DNA of 5,376 nucleotides, taken from contig JAHIPR010000314.1 in the NCBI GenBank assembly GCA_018903015.1, forward strand, positions 1 to 5,376, written 5' to 3'. The translations under genes were made by a program, and so were the position numbers. Under the pieces are notes generated by a model. The model was not told where the DNA came from. It was given only the letters and a program-made list of their open reading frames with translations, and did not search any database. This document shows positions 1 to 5,376 of the stretch, one piece after another (position 1 is the first letter of the stretch; each line of letters opens with the position of its first letter). This stretch comes from a bacterium. GTDB lineage: Bacteria; Atribacterota; JS1; SB-45; 34-128.

Positions 1-500
1 AAAGATTGTTATGGACGATAAGCGAAAGGGAGGCCCAAAAGGTAAAGGAGTTAATGAATTCCTTAAAAGAGAAGGGTTATTATCGGATAGATTCCGAAAG
101 GAAGAAAAAATTAAAGGATTTTTACGGCGGGTTTATCCCCCAGGAGGAATCCCGCCAATGTATAAAAGAGATATTCGAGAAGTCGAAATATTTGATCGAC
201 CCTCATACAGCAGTAGCTTATGCAGTATATAAAAATTATATCAAAGAAACCGGGGACAAGACCAAGACAATTATTGTGGCCACGGCCAGTCCTTTTAAAT
301 TTACTAAAAGTGTCATGGAATCAATAGATAGCCAGTATGAAAAATCTGACGATTTTGAATTAATAGAGAAGATGTCTGATTTAACCCGAATTCCCATTCC
401 GCCAGGGATAAGGGATATTGAGAAAAAACCTATCCGGCATAAAATGGTTTGCGAAAAAGAGGAAATGAGGGCAAAGATAGCTGAAATTTTAAACCTATAG
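1..500 (+). CDS. thrC: Threonine synthase, C-terminal part (5' end outside window)
   Basis: Threonine synthase is a cytoplasmic PLP enzyme that converts O-phosphohomoserine to threonine and phosphate, the last step of threonine synthesis. The reading frame is already open at the left edge (codons from position 3 read R-L-L-W), so the TTG at position 6 is not a true start. The visible 165 or so residues are the C-terminal third of the long (about 480-500 residue) bacterial type. Family hallmarks are FYGGF, then YLIDPHTAVAYAVYKNY, then ETGDKTKTIIVATASPFKF, the region that closes the active site in this family. The PLP lysine and phosphate-binding parts lie outside the window. The frame ends at TAG 498-500, 15 bp before the next gene on the same strand, suggesting co-transcription. 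The family call is firm; the rest of the gene cannot be judged from here. Confidence 0.9.
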   Translation, partial: RLLWTISEREAQKVKELMNSLKEKGYYRIDSERKKKLKDFYGGFIPQEESRQCIKEIFEKSKYLIDPHTAVAYAVYKNYIKETGDKTKTIIVATASPFKFTKSVMESIDSQYEKSDDFELIEKMSDLTRIPIPPGIRDIEKKPIRHKMVCEKEEMRAKIAEILNL

Positions 501-506
501 AAAGGA
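501..506 (+). promoter_or_regulatory. Ribosome binding site of the MBL-fold gene
   Basis: AAAGGA directly after the thrC stop codon, 9 bp before the ATG at 516. It supports this ATG as the start and translation from a shared thrC transcript. Confidence 0.6.
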
Positions 507-515
507 AAAACCGAT

Positions 516-2192
516 ATGAAAATATCTTTTTTGGGTGCGGCCAAAATAGTTACCGGGTCTAACTTCTTAATTGAAACCAGGAATACTAAATTTTTAATAG
601 ATTGTGGAATGTTTCAAGGGAGCAAATCGATTAACCGGATGAACTACCAACCTTTCAGTTTTAATCCTAGAGAGATAGATTTTATAGTACTATCTCATGC
701 CCATATAGACCATAGCGGAAGAATACCCAAATTAATAAAGGAAGGTTTTAAAGGGGATATATACTCTACCAAAGCAACTGTTGATTTATGTTCCATTATG
801 CTCCCCGATAGCGGACATATTCAGGAGATGGAGAATGAATGGGACAATCGGAAGAGAAGAAGATCAGGAGAAAAGTTGAGAGAACCTCTTTATACCGTGA
901 AAGAAGCGGAAGAGAGCCTGAGATATTTTAAACCGGTTTTGTATGACCAAAAAATAGAATTAAGCGAAGAAGTTAGTTTAAAATTTAGAGATGCCGGGCA
1001 TATATTAGGGTCCTCCATTATTGAGTTGTGGATAAAAGAAGAGGAGGGTAAAGAAACCAAGTTGGTATTTTCAGGTGATTTGGGCAGGCGGGATAGGCCC
1101 ATTTTAAGAGATCCTTACCTTATCGATGAAGCAGATTATCTGATGGTAGAATCGACTTACGGAAATAGACTGCACCACCCTTCAGAAGATGATGCCAAAG
1201 AACTAATCTCTATTATAAATGCTACCGTAAAAAGAGGAGGGAATATAGTAATTCCTTCTTTTGCAGTGGAAAGAGCCCAGGATATAATCTATGAGTTAAA
1301 CAAATATTATACTGAATATATTAAAACTGAAGACCAGGATTTTTTAAACGTACCGGTTTATGTAGATAGTCCGCTAACTGTCTCGGCGACAGAGATATTT
1401 TTGAGAAATCCGGACTGTTTTGATGAAGATACTTTAAAACTTATAAATATAGGGAATAACCCTTTGGATTTTCGTAATTTAAAGTTTACACGTACCGCTG
1501 AAGAATCTAAGCAGATAAATTTTTCCAAAGAAAGCAAAGTGATCATTTCAGCCAGCGGGATGTGTACTGCCGGAAGAATAAAACATCACCTGAAACATAA
1601 TCTTTGGAGAAAAGAATCCAGCATCGTATTTGTCGGTTACCAGGCAGAGGGAACTTTGGGCAGAAGGATAAAAGAAGGGGAAAAAGTGGTCAAAATATTT
1701 GGGGAAGAGATTCAGGTAAATGCTGAAATATGCTCTTTGGAGGGTTTTTCGGGACATGCCGACAGAGAAGGGATAATACAGTGGATAAAAAGTTTTAAAA
1801 ATAAACCCAAAAAAATATTCGTAGTGCACGGAGAAGAGGAAGCAACCGAAGAAATTTCTAGAAAAATCGAAGAGGAATTAAAAATTAAAACCCATATTCC
1901 GGAATTAGGAGAAAGTTTATCTATTGAAGGGGAAAGCGTTCTGCCCGGGGGAAGGTCAGAGATAGACAGAATAAATAAAGAGCTTAGAGAAATGGAGGAG
2001 AGTGTCGATAAATTAAAATCAATATTCTGGCCAGTATTACAAAGATTGGGGTATAAGACTGATCATGGTGCTGACAGCGAAGAATTAAATAATATTAAAA
2101 ATAAATTGATTGATATACAAAAAGATATATTAGATTTAAATATGTTAATAACCGAAAAGAAGGAAGAAGGGAATCATAAAAATAAGAGTTAA
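516..2192 (+). CDS. MBL-fold/beta-CASP RNA-processing nuclease family protein with helical C-terminal extension
   Basis: A complete 558-residue protein of the metallo-beta-lactamase/beta-CASP family, whose characterised bacterial and archaeal members (such as TTHA0252) are zinc-dependent ribonucleases related to CPSF-73. The MBL motifs are present: HAHIDH at residues 61-66, H162 in GHILGS and D188 in SGDLG. The beta-CASP domain follows: motif A E212 in VESTYGNR, ISASGMCTAGR near 344-354, motif B H414 in FSGHADR and motif C H438 in VVHGE. All expected zinc ligands are present, so an active hydrolase is likely. Residues about 480-558 extend beyond the usual core of about 450 residues; they are charged, rich in Glu/Lys/Leu and look helical or coiled-coil. 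There is no signal peptide, so it should be cytoplasmic. The ATG has an RBS and follows thrC by 15 bp; no functional link to threonine synthesis is evident. The exact RNA substrate is unknown. Confidence 0.9.
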   Translation: MKISFLGAAKIVTGSNFLIETRNTKFLIDCGMFQGSKSINRMNYQPFSFNPREIDFIVLSHAHIDHSGRIPKLIKEGFKGDIYSTKATVDLCSIMLPDSGHIQEMENEWDNRKRRRSGEKLREPLYTVKEAEESLRYFKPVLYDQKIELSEEVSLKFRDAGHILGSSIIELWIKEEEGKETKLVFSGDLGRRDRPILRDPYLIDEADYLMVESTYGNRLHHPSEDDAKELISIINATVKRGGNIVIPSFAVERAQDIIYELNKYYTEYIKTEDQDFLNVPVYVDSPLTVSATEIFLRNPDCFDEDTLKLINIGNNPLDFRNLKFTRTAEESKQINFSKESKVIISASGMCTAGRIKHHLKHNLWRKESSIVFVGYQAEGTLGRRIKEGEKVVKIFGEEIQVNAEICSLEGFSGHADREGIIQWIKSFKNKPKKIFVVHGEEEATEEISRKIEEELKIKTHIPELGESLSIEGESVLPGGRSEIDRINKELREMEESVDKLKSIFWPVLQRLGYKTDHGADSEELNNIKNKLIDIQKDILDLNMLITEKKEEGNHKNKS

Positions 2193-2202
2193 AACCAAAA
2201 TC

Positions 2203-2240
2203 AAAAGCGGACTCCAAGTTTAAGTTTAGAGCCCGCTTTT
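2203..2240. terminator. Bidirectional intrinsic terminator between the MBL-fold gene and trxA
   Basis: Arms AAAAGCGGACTC (2203-2214) and GAGCCCGCTTTT (2229-2240) form a 12-bp stem with a 14-nt loop. It lies 10 bp after the MBL stop and 9 bp after the trxA stop (trxA is on the - strand). The A and T ends of the stem give a U-run on either transcript. The + strand RNA has one A-C mismatch in the stem, whereas in the - strand RNA the same position is a G-U wobble. The stem is therefore continuous for the trxA transcript and slightly weaker for the MBL transcript. Confidence 0.8.
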
Positions 2241-2249
2241 ATGTTAAAG

Positions 2250-2585
2250 TTAAAGAATAGGATTAAGTTTTTCTTGCAACTTTTCTTTTGGCATTACTCC
2301 TACAGTACGGACAACTTCTTTGCCTTCCTTAAAGACGATTAAGGTAGGTATCCCCTGGATGCCGTATTGAGCGGCAATGTGCTGGTTCTCATCAGTATTC
2401 AATTTACATACTTTAAGCTTGCCCTGATTTTCCTTGGCTAATTTTTCAATAGTTGGCGCTAACATCCGGCAAGGCATACACCAGGAAGCCCAAAAATCTA
2501 CTAAAACAGGCGTAGAGGATTCTAAAACCTCCTGTTGAAAATTATTTTCATTTACTTCTACTTCTGATGATTTACTATTTTCCAT
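2250..2585 (-). CDS. trxA: Thioredoxin with CMPC active site
   Basis: A complete 111-residue thioredoxin, a small cytoplasmic dithiol reductant normally recycled by thioredoxin reductase, which is not in this window. The fold signature is clear: LVDFWASWCMPCRMLAP with buried D30, W35, the redox pair C36 and C39, and the cis-proline P80 in GIPTLIVFKEGK. Length is typical (about 105-110), with a short charged N-terminal tail. The active site is C-M-P-C rather than the common C-G-P-C; the residue between the first Cys and Pro tunes redox potential, so its potential may differ from that of standard thioredoxin (inference). C60 is an additional cysteine. The gene is second in a two-gene operon, 21 bp after the marR-type gene, with an excellent RBS, and ends just before the shared terminator at 2203-2240. 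Confidence 0.95.
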   Translation of the reverse strand: MENSKSSEVEVNENNFQQEVLESSTPVLVDFWASWCMPCRMLAPTIEKLAKENQGKLKVCKLNTDENQHIAAQYGIQGIPTLIVFKEGKEVVRTVGVMPKEKLQEKLNPIL

Positions 2586-2594
2586 CGGTTTTTT

Positions 2595-2602
2595 CCTCCT
2601 TT
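2595..2602 (-). promoter_or_regulatory. Strong ribosome binding site of trxA
   Basis: AAAGGAGG read on the - strand, 9 bp before the trxA ATG (2585-2583) and inside the 21-bp gap after the regulator gene. It is near-perfectly complementary to the 16S rRNA tail and suggests efficient translation of thioredoxin from the operon mRNA. Confidence 0.8.
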
Positions 2603-2606
2603 GTTT

Positions 2607-3026
2607 TTATTCTTGACGAAGAATTTTAATAACCAATTCTAATCCTTCTTTTATTAATTCTAATTCTTCTGTTGATAATTTTTCTCTAATTCTTCTTTCG
2701 CAATTATTCCTCTCCCGCTTGATCTGCTCTTTAATTTTCGTTCCTTTGGGTGAAAGAGACAAAACAAATGATCTTCTATCTTTCGAGTTGGTCATTCTTA
2801 TGAGATATTTTTTCCTAACCAGACCATCTATGATTCGACTACCCCGGGAAGGAGATAGGCCCATCTTTTTAGATAGAACATTACAGGTTATTCTTTCTGT
2901 TGTGTCAATTTCCATAACTGCCTTGTATTCCGCCAAAGAGATGTGGCATAGAGTTCGAATTTGCTCTTCGTCTTCCATGCATCCTTTTTTTAATTCGATT
3001 ATCAGGTCTACTAAATTCTTTTCCAT
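2607..3026 (-). CDS. MarR-family transcriptional regulator
   Basis: With the ATG at 3026 this is a 139-residue winged-helix regulator, the usual MarR size. The wHTH covers about residues 45-95: LSKKMGLSPSRGSRIIDGLVRKKYL contains the recognition helix, followed by the wing with the conserved D-R-R (83-85) and LSPKG. Flanking N- and C-terminal helices should form the dimer interface. The frame stays open upstream to a TTG at 3071, but that codon overlaps the -10 box and would not be in the mRNA, while the ATG has an RBS; the shorter form is therefore chosen. Four cysteines are present (C16, C27, C48, C109). C16 lies in the first helix region, where OhrR-type MarR proteins carry their peroxide-sensing Cys, so redox sensing is possible but unproven. 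It is first gene of an operon with trxA and probably represses it. The inducing ligand is unknown. Confidence 0.9.
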   Translation of the reverse strand: MEKNLVDLIIELKKGCMEDEEQIRTLCHISLAEYKAVMEIDTTERITCNVLSKKMGLSPSRGSRIIDGLVRKKYLIRMTNSKDRRSFVLSLSPKGTKIKEQIKRERNNCERRIREKLSTEELELIKEGLELVIKILRQE

Positions 3027-3037
3027 CTCATTATCAA

Positions 3038-3042
3038 CCTCT
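3038..3042 (-). promoter_or_regulatory. Ribosome binding site deciding the marR-type start
   Basis: AGAGG (in AGAGGTTGAT, 3042-3033) on the - strand, 11 bp before the ATG at 3026. No comparable site precedes the upstream TTG at 3071. It lies immediately downstream of the operator-like repeats. Confidence 0.55.
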
Positions 3043-3071
3043 GTGCTATTAACAATATTTGCTATTAGCAA
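3043..3071 (-). promoter_or_regulatory. Probable MarR operator: two palindromic repeats downstream of the -10 box
   Basis: On the - strand, TTGCTAATAGCAA (3071-3059) is a perfect 13-bp palindrome, and TTGTTAATAGCAC (3055-3043) is a second copy differing at two of 13 positions. Spacing is 16 bp, about one and a half helical turns. The half-sites also alternate as inverted repeats across the 3-bp gap. The elements span the predicted transcription start and overlap the last base of the -10 box, an ideal position for repression by blocking RNA polymerase. The dyad symmetry and adjacency to a MarR gene support autoregulation; binding itself is inferred. Confidence 0.7.
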
Positions 3072-3099
3072 TTATATAGGATTAAATTTTACCTGTCAA
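3071..3099 (-). promoter_or_regulatory. Consensus sigma-70 promoter of the marR-trxA operon
   Basis: On the - strand, -35 TTGACA (3099-3094), a 17-bp spacer (3093-3077) and -10 TATAAT (3076-3071): both hexamers and the spacing match the housekeeping sigma consensus exactly. The start should fall at about 3063-3065, giving a leader of roughly 37-39 nt before the marR ATG. Confidence 0.9.
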
Positions 3100-3130
3100 G
3101 TATTTTTTAAAAAAATTTTTAATTTTTTTT
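3100..3130 (-). promoter_or_regulatory. UP-like A/T-tract element upstream of the marR-trxA promoter
   Basis: The 31 bp just upstream of the -35 box are alternating runs of A and T, almost without G or C. Read on the - strand, an A-run, a 7-bp T-run and another A-run resemble the UP-element pattern bound by the alpha subunit C-terminal domain of RNA polymerase. In an AT-rich genome such runs also occur by chance, but position and composition fit well. Confidence 0.5.
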
Positions 3131-3181
3131 AGAAGCTTAGCCTTAAAGAGGGGCCGATCTTGAAAAAGGCAAATACCAAAG

Positions 3182-3229
3182 ATTTATTTTTAGTATTATA
3201 TATGGTAACCATGATATGATAAAATAAAT
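3182..3229. repeat. Imperfect inverted repeat centred on ATGGTAACCAT
   Basis: The core ATGGT-A-ACCAT (3202-3212) is an 11-bp palindrome. Symmetry continues outward with small bulges: TATTATA (3194-3200) opposes TATGATA (3215-3221) with one G-U pair, and ATTTATTTTT (3182-3191) opposes AAATAAAT (3222-3229). No T-run follows, so it does not look like a terminator. It could be an operator or a leader structure; AT-richness makes the outer arms weak evidence. Confidence 0.4.
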
Positions 3230-3264
3230 AATGTTAATCAATGTCGAGCGTATCGTATCGCTTA

Positions 3265-3293
3265 TTGAGTAAAGAGAAAAATATTTTTAAATT
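3265..3293 (+). promoter_or_regulatory. Weak candidate promoter for the rRNA methyltransferase gene
   Basis: TTGAGT (3265-3270), a 17-bp spacer and TAAATT (3288-3293) match the sigma-70 consensus at 4 of 6 positions in each box. It would leave a leader of about 85 nt. Other weak boxes exist in this AT-rich stretch, so the call is tentative. Confidence 0.25.
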
Positions 3294-3375
3294 CAAAAAT
3301 TAAAAAAGTTTTTACTAATATATTAATATTTCCAGGGCTTACACTCGAAAATGATAGCAAAATTAGTATTTTACC

Positions 3376-3380
3376 AGGAG
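3376..3380 (+). promoter_or_regulatory. Ribosome binding site of the methyltransferase gene
   Basis: AGGAG 5 bp before the ATG at 3386. It confirms the chosen start; the TRAM domain begins shortly after it. Confidence 0.75.
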
Positions 3381-3385
3381 ATAAA

Positions 3386-4750
3386 ATGAACGATAAGCCA
3401 GTGCAGTTGGAAGAAAACTACGAACTTTTTATAAATAGCTATTCTCATCAGGGAGAAGGGATAGGCAGAATGGATAATTTTACCGTTTTCGTACCCGGGG
3501 CAATTCTTGGGGAAAGAGTGAGGGTAAAAATTAGCGAAGTGAAAAAGAATTTTGCCCGCGGTCGATTAAAAGAAGTTATTTCATCTTCTCCCCATAGAAT
3601 AAAACCCCTCTGCCCTGTTTATTATCTCTGCGGAGGCTGTCAATTGCAGCACATCATCTATGAAAAACAATTAGAAATGAAAAAGGAAATAGTAGAAAAT
3701 ACTTTGAATAGGATAGGCAATCAAAATATAAAAACTTTGCCTACCATAGGAATGAAAGACCCCTGGCGTTATCGCAATAAAGGCTCTTTCCAGGTGACCC
3801 AGGAAAAAGGGAGGGTCCGATTAGGTTTTTATAAAGCAGGCAGTTATGATTTTGTACCGGCCAGCGGATGTGTTCTATTTAGTTTACAAATTAATAGATT
3901 GGTTGGTTATTTAGAAGACCAATTGAGTTTACAAAAAGTTGCGGTGTATGATAATAAGACAGGGAAAGGAAACTTAAGAAATATATTAATCAGGGAAAGC
4001 AAAAGTACCACTGAAATAATGATAGTTTTTTTTACTAAAGAAGATAATCTGGGTTTTGACCAAAACGCTTTAAATGATTTAGCCAGAACCTTCCCTCAAG
4101 TGGTCTCTATTTATCAGAATATTAATAGGAGCCCTAAAGCGGTTTTGCTAGGAAAAGATTTTAGGCTTTTGAAAGGGGAAACTGATTTGGAAGATGCTAT
4201 TGGCCCATTCAGATTTAAAATATCCCCCCGGTCTTTTTTTCAGGTTAATACAGTCCAGGCAGAAATATTGAATGAAAAAATATTAGAATATGCAAATTTA
4301 AGCGGAGAAGAAACGGTTATCGATTCTTATTGTGGAACGGCGACTATTTCTATCTATGTGGCCAAGCAGGCTGAAAAGGTGTATGGTATTGAAGTAGAAG
4401 AAAGCGCAGCCAGGGATGCTAAAATTAATTGTGAGTTAAACGGTATCTCTAATTTAAAATTATTTACCGGAAAAGCAGAAGAATGGCTCTATAAATGGAG
4501 GAGAAGCGGCGAAGAAGTTCATCTTATTATAGTAGACCCGCCCCGCAGGGGTTGTTCTTTAAAAGCTTTAAAAGAGATTATAAAGATTGAACCAAAGAAA
4601 ATGATATATATATCCTGTAATCCGGCAACTTTAGCCCGCGATTTAAAATATCTCACCAAAGATGGTGATTATAAATTAAAAAAAGTCTTGCCTATCGATA
4701 TGTTCCCTCAAACGAGCCATATAGAATGTATAGCATCTTTAGAAAGGTGA
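3386..4750 (+). CDS. rlmD: 23S rRNA (uracil-C5)-methyltransferase, RlmD/RumA type with TRAM domain and 4Fe-4S cluster
   Basis: A complete 454-residue SAM-dependent RNA m5U methyltransferase of the TrmA/RlmC/RlmD family. Residues about 10-66 form the TRAM RNA-binding domain (SHQGEGIGR near 20-28). C76, C82, C85 (CPVYYLCGGC) and C162 match the four Cys ligands of the 4Fe-4S cluster seen in RumA. The catalytic domain has FFQVNT (284-289), SAM motif DSYCGTATIS (313-322), VDPPRRG (383-389), nucleophile C411 in ISCNPATLARDL and general base E447 in HIEC. All catalytic residues are present. The SAM loop reads C-G-T-A-T, where relatives usually have Gly in place of that Ala. By family the likely target is a 23S rRNA uridine (U1939 and/or U747 type), but the specificity of these single-copy paralogues cannot be told from sequence alone. 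It is transcribed alone, divergent from marR-trxA and convergent with the downstream reductase gene. Confidence 0.92.
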   Translation: MNDKPVQLEENYELFINSYSHQGEGIGRMDNFTVFVPGAILGERVRVKISEVKKNFARGRLKEVISSSPHRIKPLCPVYYLCGGCQLQHIIYEKQLEMKKEIVENTLNRIGNQNIKTLPTIGMKDPWRYRNKGSFQVTQEKGRVRLGFYKAGSYDFVPASGCVLFSLQINRLVGYLEDQLSLQKVAVYDNKTGKGNLRNILIRESKSTTEIMIVFFTKEDNLGFDQNALNDLARTFPQVVSIYQNINRSPKAVLLGKDFRLLKGETDLEDAIGPFRFKISPRSFFQVNTVQAEILNEKILEYANLSGEETVIDSYCGTATISIYVAKQAEKVYGIEVEESAARDAKINCELNGISNLKLFTGKAEEWLYKWRRSGEEVHLIIVDPPRRGCSLKALKEIIKIEPKKMIYISCNPATLARDLKYLTKDGDYKLKKVLPIDMFPQTSHIECIASLER

Positions 4751-4754
4751 CTAA

Positions 4755-5376
4755 TTATTTATTTTCCCAGGAAGCAATTTCTTTGAGGCGTTCTATTATG
4801 GGTAGATGCTGGGTGCAGGCCTCCTCACATTGTCCGCACTCGATACATTCATTTGCTCTTGCCCTATGGCTTTCTGTTATGCCATACAAATAACTTAGCT
4901 TTTTCATTTCTTTATTACTGCTACCGAATATCTGTTTTTCATTGTAAAGCTGCATATAAGAAGGTACCGGAATATTCTGGGGACAGTTGTCACAGTAGCC
5001 GCAACCGGTACAAGCCGAATTCATATTATCTCCTATTTTTTTTCTGATTTTTTCCAAATCTGCATCAGTAAAAGGCAGGGCTTCATCGGCCACGCGGCAA
5101 GCCATATCGATATGCTCACGGGTGGTAAAACCGTTTAGTACTACCGATATTTGTGGACAGGATATTAAGAATCGCAAAGCTGCTTCTGTGGGGGTTTCTC
5201 CTTCTGAAGCTAAAAAAGAAAGCTCTTTTTCATGAGTGGGTATGGCTCCTCCGAATAACGGATTCATGGCAACCACGCCATAACCCCTTTTATGGGCGGC
5301 CACAACTCCGTCCCAGCGATAAGGGAAATTTAAGATATTAATTCCCAAAAGTACGCCTTCCATCTTACCATCTTCT
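4755..5376 (-). CDS. Aldo/keto reductase with C-terminal 4Fe-4S ferredoxin domain (5' part outside window)
   Basis: The C-terminal part of a ferredoxin-fused aldo/keto reductase. The frame continues open through the right edge (codons before the Met at 5363 read E-D-G-K), so that Met is internal. Residues counted from it: the end of the AKR barrel includes GYGVVAMNPLFGGAIP (27-42) and TPTEAALRFLISCPQISVVLNGFTT (57-81), where NADPH-binding strands normally lie. The tail carries two 4Fe-4S sets: C118, C121, C124, C127 (followed by PQNIPVP) and C173, C176, C179, C183 in CIECGQCEEAC. This is typical of anaerobe AKRs thought to couple an Fe-S donor or acceptor with a carbonyl or other substrate; the substrate is unknown. 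The catalytic Asp/Tyr/Lys/His region lies outside the window. It converges on the methyltransferase gene with 4 bp between stops and no terminator in between. Confidence 0.9.
   Translation of the reverse strand, partial: EDGKMEGVLLGINILNFPYRWDGVVAAHKRGYGVVAMNPLFGGAIPTHEKELSFLASEGETPTEAALRFLISCPQISVVLNGFTTREHIDMACRVADEALPFTDADLEKIRKKIGDNMNSACTGCGYCDNCPQNIPVPSYMQLYNEKQIFGSSNKEMKKLSYLYGITESHRARANECIECGQCEEACTQHLPIIERLKEIASWENK

Larger units (their letters stand above)
3131..3385. other. Divergent intergenic spacer between the marR-trxA operon and the methyltransferase gene
   Basis: About 255 bp with no credible small gene or tRNA and no riboswitch I can recognise. It must contain the promoter of the rightward methyltransferase gene. 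Visible structure: a dyad at 3182-3229 (listed separately), a short tandem TATCG-TATCG at about 3250-3260, a 10-bp AT palindrome TAATATATTA at 3316-3325, and a weak promoter candidate at 3265-3293. Confidence 0.6.

Noticed and set aside
11..232. Open frame of 73 codons in another frame over thrC
   Set aside because: It is a shadow of the threonine synthase frame, whose family motifs are unmistakable.
3101..3130. Runs of T and A that could be read as a terminator
   Set aside because: No GC-containing stem is next to them; placement just upstream of a perfect -35 box fits an UP-like element better.
2719..3132. 137-codon open frame on the + strand across the marR-type gene
   Set aside because: It runs antisense to a clear MarR protein and through its promoter and operators, and the translation has no recognisable domain.
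3140..3170. GCCTT / AAGGC inverted arms in the spacer
   Set aside because: Only 5 bp with a loop of about 20 nt; expected by chance.
4736..4795. Possible hairpin AGAAA / TTTCT at the end of the methyltransferase gene
   Set aside because: The arms are about 5 bp, have no GC core and are about 30 bp apart; too weak for an intrinsic terminator.
1..5376. CRISPR array, tRNA/rRNA, insertion sequence or defence system
   Set aside because: No spaced direct repeats, cloverleaf, transposase or terminal inverted repeats seen; all sizeable genes are explained by known families.

Overview
The window is AT-rich bacterial chromosome with ordinary housekeeping and accessory genes. There is no sign of a mobile element, CRISPR array or phage. 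A 4Fe-4S aldo/keto reductase, an Fe-S RNA uracil methyltransferase and a thioredoxin under a Cys-containing MarR regulator suggest an anaerobe. AGA/AGG/ATA-rich codons and A/T-rich spacers fit a low-GC lineage, perhaps clostridial, Thermotogae-like or Atribacterota-like. That placement is inference; no marker gene here fixes the taxon.

Positions 1-2240, + strand: the 3' part of threonine synthase (thrC), open at the left edge, is followed 15 bp later by a complete 558-residue MBL-fold/beta-CASP protein, probably a ribonuclease. A hairpin at 2203-2240 separates it from the next unit and can serve both converging transcripts.

Positions 2250-3131, - strand: a compact two-gene operon. A MarR-family regulator comes first, followed 21 bp later by thioredoxin (trxA). 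Its promoter is strikingly strong on paper: TTGACA, 17 bp, TATAAT, with an A/T-tract UP-like element upstream. Immediately downstream of the -10 box lie two near-identical copies of a 13-bp palindromic element, the likely autoregulatory MarR operator. The promoter position also excludes the upstream TTG as the marR start. The simplest model is a redox- or ligand-responsive MarR that controls itself and thioredoxin.

Positions 3132-3385: an A/T-rich divergent spacer with a weak candidate promoter for the rightward gene and a long imperfect inverted repeat centred at 3207.

Positions 3386-5376: a complete TRAM-domain, Fe-S, RlmD/RumA-type rRNA m5U methyltransferase on the + strand. It converges, with only 4 bp between stop codons, on the C-terminal part of a ferredoxin-fused aldo/keto reductase on the - strand, which is open at the right edge.

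No clearly new multi-gene system is visible. The most interesting part is the control region of the marR-trxA operon.
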